Of a stretch of 64,000 nucleotides of DNA, positions 35,910 through 49,529 are shown in pieces. The notes beneath the pieces were generated by a model. It was not told the origin of the DNA. It did no database searches and saw only the letters and a list, made by a program, of their open reading frames with translations. The stretch spans positions 8,264,255 through 8,328,254 of the forward strand of contig NC_060965.1 of NCBI RefSeq assembly GCF_910589235.1. The letters are read 5' to 3'. The position numbers and the translations under genes were made by a program. Numbering within the stretch: position 1 is the stretch's first letter; each line of letters starts with the position of its first letter. The stretch is from Vespa crabro (Eukaryota > Arthropoda > Insecta > Hymenoptera > Vespidae).

Positions 35910-38397
35910 TTGTTATTAATGTTATTATTGTTATTATTGTTATTATTGTTATTATTGTTATTATTGTTATTGTTATTGTTATTATTATTATTGTTGTTAT
36001 TATTGTTATTATTGTTATTATTGTTATTATTGTTATCAGTATTATTGTTATTGTTGTTATTATTGCTATTGTTATTGTTGTTATTGTTGTTATTATTGTT
36101 ATTGTTGTTATTATTATTATTATTGTTATTAATGTTATATTGTTATTATTGTTATTGTTGTTATTGTTATTATTGTTATTGTTGTTATTGTTGTTATTGT
36201 TGTTATTAATGTTATTGTTGTTATTGTTGTTATTATTGTTATTTTTATTGTTGTTATTCTTCTTATTATTATTATTATTGTTATTATTGTTATTGTTGTT
36301 ATTATTGTTATTATTGTTGTTATTGTTATTGTTGTTATTATTCTTATTATTGTTGTTATTGTTATTATTGTTATAATTGATTTTGTTGTTATTATTGTTG
36401 TTATTATTGTTATTGTTGTTTTTGTTAGTATTGTTATTATTGTTATTGTTGTTATTGTTGATATTATTGTTATTATTGTTATTATTGTTATTATTGTTAT
36501 TATTGTTATTGTTGTTATTGTTGTTATTATTGTTATTATTGTTATTGTTGTTATTATTATTATTGTTGTTATTGTTGTTATTACTGTTATTGTTGTTATT
36601 GTTGTTATTGTTGTTATTTTTGTTGTTATTGTTATAGTTATTGTTGTTATTATTCTTATTATTATTGTTACTGTTATTATTGTTATTATTGATATTATTG
36701 TTATTATTGTTATTGTTATTGTTGTTATTATTGTTATTGTTATTGTTATTATTGTTATTATTGTTATTATTGTTATTATTGTTATTATTGTTATTATTGT
36801 TCTTATTGCTATTATTGTTATTATTGTTATTATTGTTATTAGTGTTATTAATGTTATTATCGTTATTGTTGTTACTGTTGTTATTGTTGTTATTATTTTT
36901 ATTATAGTTATTGTTGTTATTGTTGTTATTATTGTTATTATTGTTATTATTATTATTATTATTAACGTTATATTGTTATTATTGTTATTGTTGTTATTGT
37001 TGTTATTATTGTTGTTATTGTTGTTATTATTGTTATTATTGATCTTATTGTTATTGATGTTATTATTGTTATTGTTGCTATTGTTGATATTGTTGTTATT
37101 GTTATTGTTGTTATTATTGTTATTGTTGTTATTGTTATTATTGTTATTATTGTTATTATTGTTATTATTGTTATTATTGTTATTATTGTTATTATTTTTA
37201 TTGTTATTGTTGTTATTATTGTTATTGTTATTGTTGTTATTATTGTTATTGTTATTGTTATTATTGTTATTGTTGTTATTGTTGTTATTATTGTTATTAT
37301 TGTTATTATAATTATTATTGTTATTAATGTTATATTGTTATTATTGTTATTGTTGTTATTGTTGTTATTATTGTTATTATTGTTATTGTTGTTATTATTA
37401 TTATTGTTGTTATTGTTGTTATTACTGTTATTGTTGTTATTGTTGTTATTATTGTTATTTTTGTTATTATTGTTGTTATTGATATTGTTGTTATTATTCT
37501 TATTATTGTTGTTATTGTTATTATTGTTATTATTGATATTGTTGTTATTATTGTAATTGTTGTTTTTGTTATTGTTATTACTGTTATTATTGTTAGTATT
37601 GTTATTATTGTTCTTATTGCTATTATTGTTACTATTGTTATTAGTGTTATTAATGTTATTATCGTTATTGTTGTTATTGTTGTCATTGTTGTTATTGTTG
37701 TTATTATTGTTATTGTTGTTATTGTTGTTATTACTGTTATTGTTGTTATTGTAGTTATTATTGTTATTATTGTTGTTATTGTTAATGTTGTTATTATTGT
37801 TATTGTTGTTATTATTATGATTGTTGTTATTGTTGTTATTACTGTTATTATTGTTGTTATTGTTAATGTGGTTATTATTGTTATTGTTGTTATTGTTGTT
37901 ATTGTTGTTGTTATTGTTATAGTTGTTATTGTTGTTATTATTGTTACTATTGTTATTGTTGTTAATATTGTTATTTTTGTTATTGTTGTTATTATTGTTC
38001 TTATTGTTTTTATGGATATTGTTGTAATTATTGTTATTGTTGTTTTTGTTGTTATTGTTGTTATTATTGTTATTATTGTTATTATTGTTATTATTGTTAT
38101 TGTTATTGCTATTATTGTTATTATTGTTATTATTGTTATTATTGTTCTTATTGCTATTATTGTTATTATTGTTATTAGTGTTATTAATGTTATTACTGTT
38201 ATTATTGTTGTTATTATTAATGTGGTTATTATTGTTATTGTTGTTAATATTGTTATTTTTGTTATTGTTGTTATTATTGTTGTTATTGTATTTATGGTTA
38301 TTGTTGTAATTATTGTTATTGTTGTTATTGTTGTTATTGTTGTTGTTATTGTTGTTATTGTTTTTATTGTTATTGTGGTTATTATTGTTATTGTTGT
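35910..38397. repeat. Block R (2,488 bp), third copy
   Basis: Counterpart of 23,291 but with GATC (37,041) present and 'attgctattatt' in pre-eta. It is therefore closer to the 13,469 block in delta, while sharing the epsilon1 end variant (37,733) with 25,111. This mosaic suggests gene-conversion-like exchange. Confidence 0.86.
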
Positions 38398-40002
38398 TAT
38401 TGTTATTATTGTTATTGTTGTTATTATTGCTATTGTTATTGTTGTTATTGTTGTTATTATTGTTATTGTTGTTATTATTATTATTATTGTTATTAATGTT
38501 ATATTGTTATTATTGTTATTGTTGTTATTGTTATTATTGTTATTGTTGTTATTGTTGTTATTGTTGTTATTAATGTTATTGTTGTTATTGTTGTTATTAT
38601 TGTTATTTTTATTGTTGTTATTCTTCTTATTATTATTATTATTGTTATTATTGTTATTGTTGTTATTATTGTTATTATTGTTGTTATTGTTATTGTTGTT
38701 ATTATTCTTATTATTGTTGTTATTGTTATTATTGTTGTAATTGATTTTGTTGTTATTATTGTTGTTATTATTGTTATTGTTGTTTTTGTTAGTATTGTTA
38801 TTATTGTTATTGTTGTTATTGTTGATATTATTGTTATTATTGTTATTATTGTTATTATTGTTATTATTGTTATTGTTGTTATTGTTGTTATTATTGTTAT
38901 TATTGTTATTGTTGTTATTATTATTATTGTTGTTATTGTTGTTATTACTGTTATTGTTGTTATTGTTGTTATTGTTGTTATTTTTGTTGTTATTGTTATA
39001 GTTATTGTTGTTATTATTCTTATTATTATTGTTACTGTTATTATTGTTATTATTGATATTATTGTTATTATTGTTATTGTTATTGTTGTTATTATTGTTA
39101 TTGTTATTGTTATTATTGTTATTATTGTTATTATTGTTATTATTGTTATTATTGTTATTATTGTTCTTATTGCTATTATTGTTATTATTGTTATTATTGT
39201 TATTATTGTTCTTATTGCTATTATTGTTATTATTGTTATTAGTGTTATTAATGTTATTACTGTTATTATTGTTGTTATTATTAATGTGGTTATTATTGTT
39301 ATTGTTGTTATTGTTGTTGTTATTGTTATAGTTCTTATTGTTGTTATTATTGTTACTACTGTTATTGTTGTTAATATTGTTATTTTTGTTATTGTTGTTG
39401 TTATTGTTGTTATTGTATTTATGGTTATTGTTGTAATTATTGTTATTGTTGTTATTGTTGTTATTGTTGTTGTTATTGTTGTTATTGTTTTTATTGTTAT
39501 TGTGGTTATTATTGTTATTGTTGTTATTGTTATTATTGTTATTGTTATTGTTATTATAGTTATTATTGCTATTGTTGTTATTGTTGTTATTGTTATTGTT
39601 GTTATTATTGTTATTGTTGTCATTGTTATTATTGTTATTATTGTTATTATTGTTATTATTGTTATTGTTATTGTTATTATTGTTATTATTGTTATTATTG
39701 TTATTATTGTTCTTATTGCTATTATTGTTATTATTGTTATTAGTGTTATTAATGTTATTATCGGTATTGTTGTTATTGTTGTTATTGTTGTTATTATTTT
39801 TATTATAGTTATTGTTGTTATTATTGTTATTGTTGTTATTGTTGTTATTATTGTTATTATTGTTATTATTATTATTATTGTTATTAATGTTATATTGTTA
39901 TTATTGTTATTATTGTTATTGTTATTGTCATTATTATTATTGTTGTTATTATTGTTATTATTATTATTATTGTTATTGTTGTTATTATTGTTATTGTTAT
40001 TA

Positions 40003-40039
<37 letters not shown>

Positions 40040-40111
40040 CCTAATTGTTATTAATGTTTTTATTATTATTGTTATTATTATTTTTGTTGTTATTGGTGTT
40101 GTTGTTATCAA

Positions 40112-40142
<31 letters not shown>

Positions 40143-40168
40143 GTTATTATTGTTATTGTTGTTATTAT
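38398..40168. repeat. Block Q (1,771 bp), fourth copy
   Basis: Truncated alpha has lost the TATCAG mark (TTATTGTTATT in its place), unlike the other Q copies. Beta has 'ttgtaattg' at 38,737. Theta ends at 40,044. Confidence 0.87.
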
Positions 40169-41331
40169 TTGTTATTAATGTTATTATTGTTATTATTGTT
40201 ATTATTGTTATTATTGTTATTATTGTTATTGTTATTGTTATTATTATTATTGTTGTTATTATTGTTATTATTGTTATTATTGTTATTATTGTTATCAGTA
40301 TTATTGTTATTGTTGTTATTATTGCTATTGTTATTGTTGTTATTGTTGTTATTATTGTTATTGTTGTTATTATTATTATTATTGTTATTAATGTTATATT
40401 GTTATTATTGTTATTGTTGTTATTGTTATTATTGTTATTGTTGTTATTGTTGTTATTGTTGTTATTAATGTTATTGTTGTTATTGTTGTTATTATTGTTA
40501 TTTTTATTGTTGTTATTCTTCTTATTATTATTATTATTGTTATTATTGTTATTGTTGTTATTATTGTTATTATTGTTGTTATTGTTAATGTGGTTATTAT
40601 TGTTATTGTTGTTATTGTTGTTATTGTTGTTGTTATTGTTATAGTTGTTATTGTTGTTATTATTGTTACTATTGTTATTGTTGTTAATATTGTTATTTTT
40701 GTTATTGTTGTTATTATTGTTCTTATTGTTTTTATGGTTATTGTTGTAATTATTGTTATTGTTGTTATTGTTGTTATTGTTGTTGTTATTGTTGTTATTG
40801 TTTTTATTGTTATTGTGGTTATTATTGTTATTGTTGTTATTGTTATTATTGTTATTGTTATTGTTATTATAGTTATTATTGCTATTGTTATTATTGTTGT
40901 TATTGTTATTGTTGTTATTATTGTTATTGTTGTTATTGTTATTATTGTTATTATTGTTATTATTGTTATTATTGTTATTATTGTTATTATTGTTATTATT
41001 GTTATTGTTATTGTTATTATTATTATTGTTGTTATTATTGTTATTATTGTTATTATTGTTATTATTGTTATCAGTATTATTGTTATTGTTGTTATTATTG
41101 CTATTGTTATTGTTGTTATTGTTGTTATTATTGTTATTGTTGTTATTATTATTATTATTGTTATTAATGTTATATTGTTATTATTGTTATTGTTGTTATT
41201 GTTATTATTGTTATTGTTGTTATTATTGTTATTATTATTATTATTGTTATTGTTGTTATTATTGTTATTGTTATTATTGTTATTATTATTATTATTATTA
41301 TTATTGTTATTATTGTTATTGTTGTTATTAT
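40169..41331. repeat. Shortened P block (1,163 bp): alpha - zeta/eta hybrid - theta-prime
   Basis: Zeta at 40,590 runs to 'cttattgtttttatgg' and then continues as eta ('ttattgttgtaatta'), so the normal pre-eta and eta head are missing, 345 bp less than a P block. The switch at about 40,731-40,740 is also the left edge of the 2,560-bp tandem. Confidence 0.87.
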
Positions 41332-43290
41332 TTGTTATTAATGTTATTATTGTTATTATTGTTATTATTGTTATTATTGTTATTATTGTTATTGTTATTG
41401 TTATTATTATTATTGTTGTTATTATTGTTATTATTGTTATTATTGTTATTATTGTTATCAGTATTATTGTTATTGTTGTTATTATTGCTATTGTTATTGT
41501 TGTTATTGTTGTTATTATTGTTATTGTTGTTATTATTATTATTATTGTTATTAATGTTATATTGTTATTATTGTTATTGTTGTTATTGTTATTATTGTTA
41601 TTGTTGTTATTGTTGTTATTGTTGTTATTAATGTTATTGTTGTTATTGTTGTTATTATTGTTATTTTTATTGTTGTTATTCTTCTTATTATTATTATTAT
41701 TGTTATTATTGTTATTGTTGTTATTATTGTTATTATTGTTGTTATTGTTATTGTTGTTATTATTCTTATTATTGTTGTTATTGTTATTATTGTTATAATT
41801 GATTTTGTTGTTATTATTGTTGTTATTATTGTTATTGTTGTTTTTGTTAGTATTGTTATTATTGTTATTGTTGTTATTGTTGATATTATTGTTATTATTG
41901 TTATTATTGTTATTATTGTTATTATTGTTATTATTGTTATTGTTGTTATTGTTGTTATTATTGTTATTATTGTTATTGTTGTTATTATTATTATTGTTGT
42001 TATTGTTGTTATTACTGTTATTGTTGTTATTGTTGTTATTGTTGTTATTTTTGTTGTTATTGTTATAGTTATTGTTGTTATTATTCTTATTATTATTGTT
42101 ACTGTTATTATTGTTATTATTGATATTATTGTTATTATTGTTATTGTTATTGTTGTTATTATTGTTATTGTTATTGTTATTATTGTTATTATTGTTATTA
42201 TTGTTATTATTGTTATTATTGTTATTATTGTTCTTATTGCTATTATTGTTATTATTGTTATTATTGTTATTAGTGTTATTAATGTTATTATCGTTATTGT
42301 TGTTACTGTTGTTATTGTTGTTATTATTTTTATTATAGTTATTGTTGTTATTGTTGTTATTATTGTTATTATTGTTATTATTATTATTATTATTAACGTT
42401 ATATTGTTATTATTGTTATTGTTGTTATTGTTGTTATTATTGTTGTTATTGTTGTTATTATTTTTATTATTGATCTTATTGTTATTGATGTTATTATTGT
42501 TATTGTTGCTATTGTTGATATTGTTGTTATTGTTATTGTTGTTATTATTGTTATTGTTGTTATTGTTATTATTGTTATTATTGTTATTATTGTTATTATT
42601 GTTATTATTGTTATTATTTTTATTGTTATTGTTGTTATTATTGTTATTGTTATTGTTGTTATTATTGTTATTGTTATTGTTATTATTGTTATTGTTGTTA
42701 TTGTTGTTATTATTGTTATTATTGTTATTATAATTATTATTGTTATTATTATTGTTATTATTGTTATTGTTGTTATTATTGTTATTATTGTTGTTATTGT
42801 TAATGTGGTTATTATTGTTATTGTTGTTATTGTTGTTATTGTTGTTGTTATTGTTATAGTTGTTATTGTTGTTATTATTGTTACTATTGTTATTGTTGTT
42901 AATATTGTTATTTTTGTTATTGTTGTTATTATTGTTCTTATTGTTTTTATGGATATTGTTGTAATTATTGTTATTGTTGTTATTGTTGTTATTGTTGTTA
43001 TTATTGTTATTATTGTTATTATTGTTATTATTGTTATTGTTATTGCTATTATTGTTATTATTGTTATTATTGTTATTATTGTTCTTATTGCTATTATTGT
43101 TATTATTGTTATTAGTGTTATTAATGTTATTACTGTTATTATTGTTGTTATTATTAATGTGGTTATTATTGTTATTGTTGTTATTGTTGTTGTTATTGTT
43201 ATAGTTCTTATTGTTGTTATTATTGTTACTACTGTTATTGTTGTTAATATTGTTATTTTTGTTATTGTTGTTATTATTGTTGTTATTGTA
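40731..43290. repeat. 2,560-bp tandem duplication, copy 1
   Basis: Landmarks at 40,879, 41,332, 41,799, 42,072 and 42,404 recur exactly 2,560 bp downstream. The unit runs eta, theta-prime, alpha, beta, gamma, delta-a, a short alpha-tail junction, zeta and pre-eta. At 42,748 the expected epsilon module is missing: delta is joined straight to an alpha-tail/zeta sequence. Confidence 0.88.
41332..42804. repeat. Block: alpha - beta - gamma - delta-a - alpha-tail joint
   Basis: Delta-a (42,395, GATC 42,472) ends normally at 'ttataattattattg', then joins at about 42,748 to the last ~57 bp of an alpha that leads into zeta. Epsilon is absent. Confidence 0.86.
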
Positions 43291-43891
43291 TTTATGGTTA
43301 TTGTTGTAATTATTGTTATTGTTGTTATTGTTGTTATTGTTGTTGTTATTGTTGTTATTGTTTTTATTGTTATTGTGGTTATTATTGTTATTGTTGTTAT
43401 TGTTATTATTGTTATTGTTATTGTTATTATAGTTATTATTGCTATTGTTATTATTGTTGTTATTGTTATTGTTGTTATTATTGTTATTGTTGTTATTGTT
43501 ATTATTGTTATTATTGTTATTATTGTTATTATTGTTATTATTGTTATTATTGTTATTATTGTTATTGTTATTGTTATTATTATTATTGTTGTTATTATTG
43601 TTATTATTGTTATTATTGTTATTATTGTTATCAGTATTATTGTTATTGTTGTTATTATTGCTATTGTTATTGTTGTTATTGTTGTTATTATTGTTATTGT
43701 TGTTATTATTATTATTATTGTTATTAATGTTATATTGTTATTATTGTTATTGTTGTTATTGTTATTATTGTTATTGTTGTTATTATTGTTATTATTATTA
43801 TTATTGTTATTGTTGTTATTATTGTTATTGTTATTATTGTTATTATTATTATTATTATTATTATTGTTATTATTGATATTGTTGTTATTAT
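42805..43891. repeat. Block: zeta - eta - theta-prime (P block without alpha)
   Basis: Zeta 42,805, eta 43,159 and theta-prime 43,439 (453 bp) as in P blocks. A private GAT triplet lies near 43,875. Confidence 0.86.
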
Positions 43892-45308
43892 TTGTTATTA
43901 ATGTTATTATTGTTATTATTGTTATTATTGTTATTATTGTTATTATTGTTATTGTTATTGTTATTATTATTATTGTTGTTATTATTGTTATTATTGTTAT
44001 TATTGTTATTATTGTTATCAGTATTATTGTTATTGTTGTTATTATTGCTATTGTTATTGTTGTTATTGTTGTTATTATTGTTATTGTTGTTATTATTATT
44101 ATTATTGTTATTAATGTTATATTGTTATTATTGTTATTGTTGTTATTGTTATTATTGTTATTGTTGTTATTGTTGTTATTGTTGTTATTAATGTTATTGT
44201 TGTTATTGTTGTTATTATTGTTATTTTTATTGTTGTTATTCTTCTTATTATTATTATTATTGTTATTATTGTTATTGTTGTTATTATTGTTATTATTGTT
44301 GTTATTGTTATTGTTGTTATTATTCTTATTATTGTTGTTATTGTTATTATTGTTATAATTGATTTTGTTGTTATTATTGTTGTTATTATTGTTATTGTTG
44401 TTTTTGTTAGTATTGTTATTATTGTTATTGTTGTTATTGTTGATATTATTGTTATTATTGTTATTATTGTTATTATTGTTATTATTGTTATTATTGTTAT
44501 TGTTGTTATTGTTGTTATTATTGTTATTATTGTTATTGTTGTTATTATTATTATTGTTGTTATTGTTGTTATTACTGTTATTGTTGTTATTGTTGTTATT
44601 GTTGTTATTTTTGTTGTTATAGTTATAGTTATTGTTGTTATTATTCTTATTATTATTGTTACTGTTATTATTGTTATTATTGATATTATTGTTATTATTG
44701 TTATTGTTATTGTTGTTATTATTGTTATTGTTATTGTTATTATTGTTATTATTGTTATTATTGTTATTATTGTTATTATTGTTATTATTGTTCTTATTGC
44801 TATTATTGTTATTATTGTTATTATTGTTATTAGTGTTATTAATGTTATTATCGTTATTGTTGTTACTGTTGTTATTGTTGTTATTATTTTTATTATAGTT
44901 ATTGTTGTTATTGTTGTTATTATTGTTATTATTGTTATTATTATTATTATTATTAACGTTATATTGTTATTATTGTTATTGTTGTTATTGTTGTTATTAT
45001 TGTTGTTATTGTTGTTATTATTTTTATTATTGATCTTATTGTTATTGATGTTATTATTGTTATTGTTGCTATTGTTGATATTGTTGTTATTGTTATTGTT
45101 GTTATTATTGTTATTGTTGTTATTGTTATTATTGTTATTATTGTTATTATTGTTATTATTGTTATTATTGTTATTATTTTTATTGTTATTGTTGTTATTA
45201 TTGTTATTGTTATTGTTGTTATTATTGTTATTGTTATTGTTATTATTGTTATTGTTGTTATTGTTGTTATTATTGTTATTATTGTTATTATAATTATTAT
45301 TGTTATTA
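43291..45308. repeat. 2,560-bp tandem duplication, copy 2
   Basis: This copy matches 40,731-42,748 at a constant offset of 2,560 bp, then diverges where delta continues normally into a complete epsilon1 at 45,317. Two private substitutions are visible: 'tattgatattgttg' at about 43,875 and 'gttatagttatag' at about 44,618, each absent from copy 1. Confidence 0.86.
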
Positions 45309-46439
45309 ATGTTATATTGTTATTATTGTTATTGTTGTTATTGTTGTTATTATTGTTATTATTGTTATTGTTGTTATTATTATTATTGTTGTTATTGTTG
45401 TTATTACTGTTATTGTTGTTATTGTTGTTATTATTGTTATTTTTGTTATTATTGTTGTTATTGATATTGTTGTTATTATTCTTATTATTGTTGTTATTGT
45501 TATTATTGTTATTATTGATATTGTTGTTATTATTGTAATTGTTGTTTTTGTTATTGTTATTACTGTTATTATTGTTAGTATTGTTATTATTGTTCTTATT
45601 GATATTATTGTTACTATTGTTATTAGTGTTATTAATGTTATTATCGTTTTTGTTGTTATTGTTGTCATTGTTGTTATTGTTGTTATTATTGTTATTGTTG
45701 TTATTGTTGTTATTATTGTTATTGTTGTTATTGTAGTTATTATTGTTATTATTGTTGTTATTGTTAATGTTGTTATTATTGTTATTGTTGTTATTATTAT
45801 GATTGTTGTTATTGTTGTTATTACTGTTATTATTGTTGTTATTGTTAATGTGGTTATTATTGTTATTGTTGTTATTGTTGTTATTGTTGTTGTTATTGTT
45901 ATAGTTGTTATTGTTGTTATTATTGTTACTATTGTTATTGTTGTTAATATTGTTATTTTTGTTATTGTTGTTATTATTGTTCTTATTGTTTTTATGGATA
46001 TTGTTGTAATTATTGTTATTGTTGTTATTGTTGTTATTGTTGTTATTATTGTTATTATTGTTATTATTGTTATTATTGTTATTGTTGTTATTGTTGTTAT
46101 TATTGTTATTATTGTTATTATTGTTCTTATTGCTATTATTGTTATTATTGTTATTAGTGTTATTAATGTTATTACTGTTATTATTGTTGTTATTATTAAT
46201 GTGGTTATTATTGTTATTGTTGTTATTGTTGTTGTTATTGTTATAGTTCTTATTGTTGTTATTATTGTTACTACTGTTATTGTTGTTAATATTGTTATTT
46301 TTGTTATTGTTGTTATTATTGTTGTTATTGTATTTATGGTTATTGTTGTAATTATTGTTATTGTTGTTATTGTTGTTATTGTTGTTGTTATTGTTGTTAT
46401 TGTTTTTATTGTTATTGTGGTTATTATTGTTATTGTTGT
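43892..46439. repeat. Block: alpha - beta - gamma - delta-a - epsilon1 - zeta - full eta
   Basis: R/T intermediate: epsilon1 is complete as in R, and eta is full length as in T. Beta ends with two stop-like triplets TATAGTTATAG near 44,618. Epsilon1 has private 'cttattgatatta' (45,598) and 'tatcgttttt' (45,651). Confidence 0.85.
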
Positions 46440-47887
46440 TATCAGTATTATTGTTATTGTTGTTATTATTGCTATTGTTATTGTTGTTATTGTTGTTATT
46501 ATTGTTATTGTTGTTATTATTATTATTATTGTTATTAATGTTATATTGTTATTATTGTTATTGTTGTTATTGTTATTATTGTTATTGTTGTTATTGTTGT
46601 TATTGTTGTTATTAATGTTATTGTTGTTATTGTTGTTATTATTGTTATTTTTATTGTTGTTATTCTTCTTATTATTATTATTATTGTTATTATTGTTATT
46701 GTTGTTATTATTGTTATTATTGTTGTTATTGTTATTGTTGTTATTATTCTTATTATTGTTGTTATTGTTATTATTGTTATAATTGATTTTGTTGTTATTA
46801 TTGTTGTTATTATTGTTATTTGTTGTTTTTGTTAGTATTGTTATTATTGTTATTGTTGTTATTGTTGATATTATTGTTATTATTGTTATTATTGTTATTA
46901 TTGTTATTATTGTTATTGTTGTTATTGTTGTTATTATTGTTATTATTGTTATTGTTGTTATTATTATTATTGTTGTTATTGTTGTTATTACTGTTATTGT
47001 TGTTATTGTTGTTATTGTTGTTATTTTTGTTGTTATTGTTATAGTTATTGTTGTTATTATTCTTATTATTATTGTTACTGTTATTATTGTTATTATTGAT
47101 ATTATTGTTATTATTGTTATTGTTATTGTTGTTATTATTGTTATTGTTATTGTTATTATTGTTATTATTGTTATTATTGTTATTATTGTTATTATTGTTA
47201 TTATTGTTCTTATTGCTATTATTGTTATTATTGTTATTATTGTTATTAGTGTTATTAATGTTATTATCGTTATTGTTGTTACTGTTGTTATTGTTGTTAT
47301 TATTTTTATTATAGTTATTGTTGTTATTGTTGTTATTATTGTTATTATTGTTATTATTATTATTATTATTAACGTTATATTGTTATTATTGTTATTGTTG
47401 TTATTGTTGTTATTATTGTTGTTATTGTTGTTATTATTGTTATTATTGTTCTTATTGTTATTGATGTTATTATTGTTATTGTTGCTATTGTTGATATTGT
47501 TGTTATTGTTATTGTTGTTATTATTGTTATTGTTGTTATTGTTATTATTGTTATTATTGTTATTATTGTTATTATTGTTATTATTGTTATTGTTATTGCC
47601 ATTATTGTTATTATTGTTATTATTGTTATTATTGTTCTTATTGCTATTATTGTTATTATTGTTATTAGTGTTATTAATGTTATTACTGTTATTATTGTTG
47701 TTATTATTAATGTGGTTATTATTGTTATTGTTGTTAATATTGTTATTTTTGTTATTGTTGTTATTATTGTTGTTATTGTATTTATGGTTATTGTTGTAAT
47801 TATTGTTATTGTTGTTATTGTTGTTATTGTTGTTGTTATTGTTGTTATTGTTTTTATTGTTATTGTGGTTATTATTGTTATTGTTGT
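46440..47887. repeat. Block: truncated alpha - beta - gamma - truncated delta-b - short eta
   Basis: Beta at 46,783 has a private 1-nt insertion ('gttatttgttg' near 46,818), making it 265 bp. Gamma continues into delta-b (47,371), which is cut at about 47,56x and joined to the pre-eta of an R-type end with GCC at 47,598. Confidence 0.84.
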
Positions 47888-49492
47888 TATCAGTATTATT
47901 GTTATTGTTGTTATTATTGCTATTGTTATTGTTGTTATTGTTGTTATTATTGTTATTGTTGTTATTATTATTATTATTGTTATTAATGTTATATTGTTAT
48001 TATTGTTATTGTTGTTATTGTTATTATTGTTATTGTTGTTATTGTTGTTATTGTTGTTATTAATGTTATTGTTGTTATTGTTGTTATTATTGTTATTTTT
48101 ATTGTTGTTATTCTTCTTATTATTATTATTATTGTTATTATTGTTATTGTTGTTATTATTGTTATTATTGTTGTTATTGTTATTGTTGTTATTATTCTTA
48201 TTATTGTTGTTATTGTTATTATTGTTATAATTGATTTTGTTGTTATTATTGTTGTTATTATTGTTATTGTTGTTTTTGTTAGTATTGTTATTATTGTTAT
48301 TGTTGTTATTGTTGATATTATTGTTATTATTGTTATTATTGTTATTATTGTTATTATTGTTATTGTTGTTATTGTTGTTATTATTGTTATTATTGTTATT
48401 GTTGTTATTATTATTATTGTTGTTATTGTTGTTATTACTGTTATTGTTGTTATTGTTGTTATTGTTGTTATTTTTGTTGTTATTGTTATAGTTATTGTTG
48501 TTATTATTCTTATTATTATTGTTACTGTTATTATTGTTATTATTGATATTATTGTTATTATTGTTATTGTTATTGTTGTTATTATTGTTATTGTTATTGT
48601 TATTATTGTTATTATTGTTATTATTGTTATTATTGTTATTATTGTTATTATTGTTCTTATTGCTATTATTGTTATTATTGTTATTATTGTTATTATTGTT
48701 ATTGTTGTTATTATTGTTATTATTGTTATTAGTGTTATTAATGTTATTACTGTTATTATTGTTGTTATTATTAATGTGGTTATTATTGTTATTGTTGTTA
48801 TTGTTGTTGTTATTGTTATAGTTCTTATTGTTGTTATTATTGTTACTACTGTTATTGTTGTTAATATTGTTATTTTTGTTATTGTTGTTGTTATTGTTGT
48901 TATTGTATTTATGGTTATTGTTGTAATTATTGTTATTGTTGTTATTGTTGTTATTGTTGTTGTTATTGTTGTTATTGTTTTTATTGTTATTGTGGTTATT
49001 ATTGTTATTGTTGTTATTGTTATTATTGTTATTGTTATTGTTATTATAGTTATTATTGCTATTGTTGTTATTGTTGTTATTGTTATTGTTGTTATTATTG
49101 TTATTGTTGTCATTGTTATTATTGTTATTATTGTTATTATTGTTATTATTGTTATTGTTATTGTTATTATTGTTATTATTGTTATTATTGTTATTATTGT
49201 TCTTATTGCTATTATTGTTATTATTGTTATTAGTGTTATTAATGTTATTATCGGTATTGTTGTTATTGTTGTTATTGTTGTTATTATTTTTATTATAGTT
49301 ATTGTTGTTATTATTGTTATTGTTGTTATTGTTGTTATTATTGTTATTATTGTTATTATTATTATTATTGTTATTAATGTTATATTGTTATTATTGTTAT
49401 TATTGTTATTGTTATTGTCATTATTATTATTGTTGTTATTATTGTTATTATTATTATTATTGTTATTGTTGTTATTATTGTTATTGTTATTA

Positions 49493-49529
<37 letters not shown>

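Larger units (their letters stand above)
28985..38806. repeat. Higher-order repeat unit 2, second copy (Q-P-T-S-R)
   Basis: This copy of the 16,366-26,181 unit lies 12,619 bp downstream, with the offset growing to 12,622 and then 12,625 by two 3-bp steps. Block order and lengths match those of unit 2. It belongs to copy B of the 12.6-kb tandem duplication. Confidence 0.88.
28291..40735. repeat. 12.6-kb tandem duplication, copy B
   Basis: This is the second copy, directly following copy A. It matches copy A until 'tttttatgg' at about 40,735, where copy A continues with zeta (GGATATTG) and copy B switches to eta (GGTTATTG). It therefore lacks the last ~0.2 kb of the copy A unit. Differences from copy A include T at 31,746-31,750 ('gttttta'), the normal triplet at 32,957 where copy A has 'gctgtt' (20,337), and loss of the TATCAG mark at 38,398. 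Confidence 0.9.
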
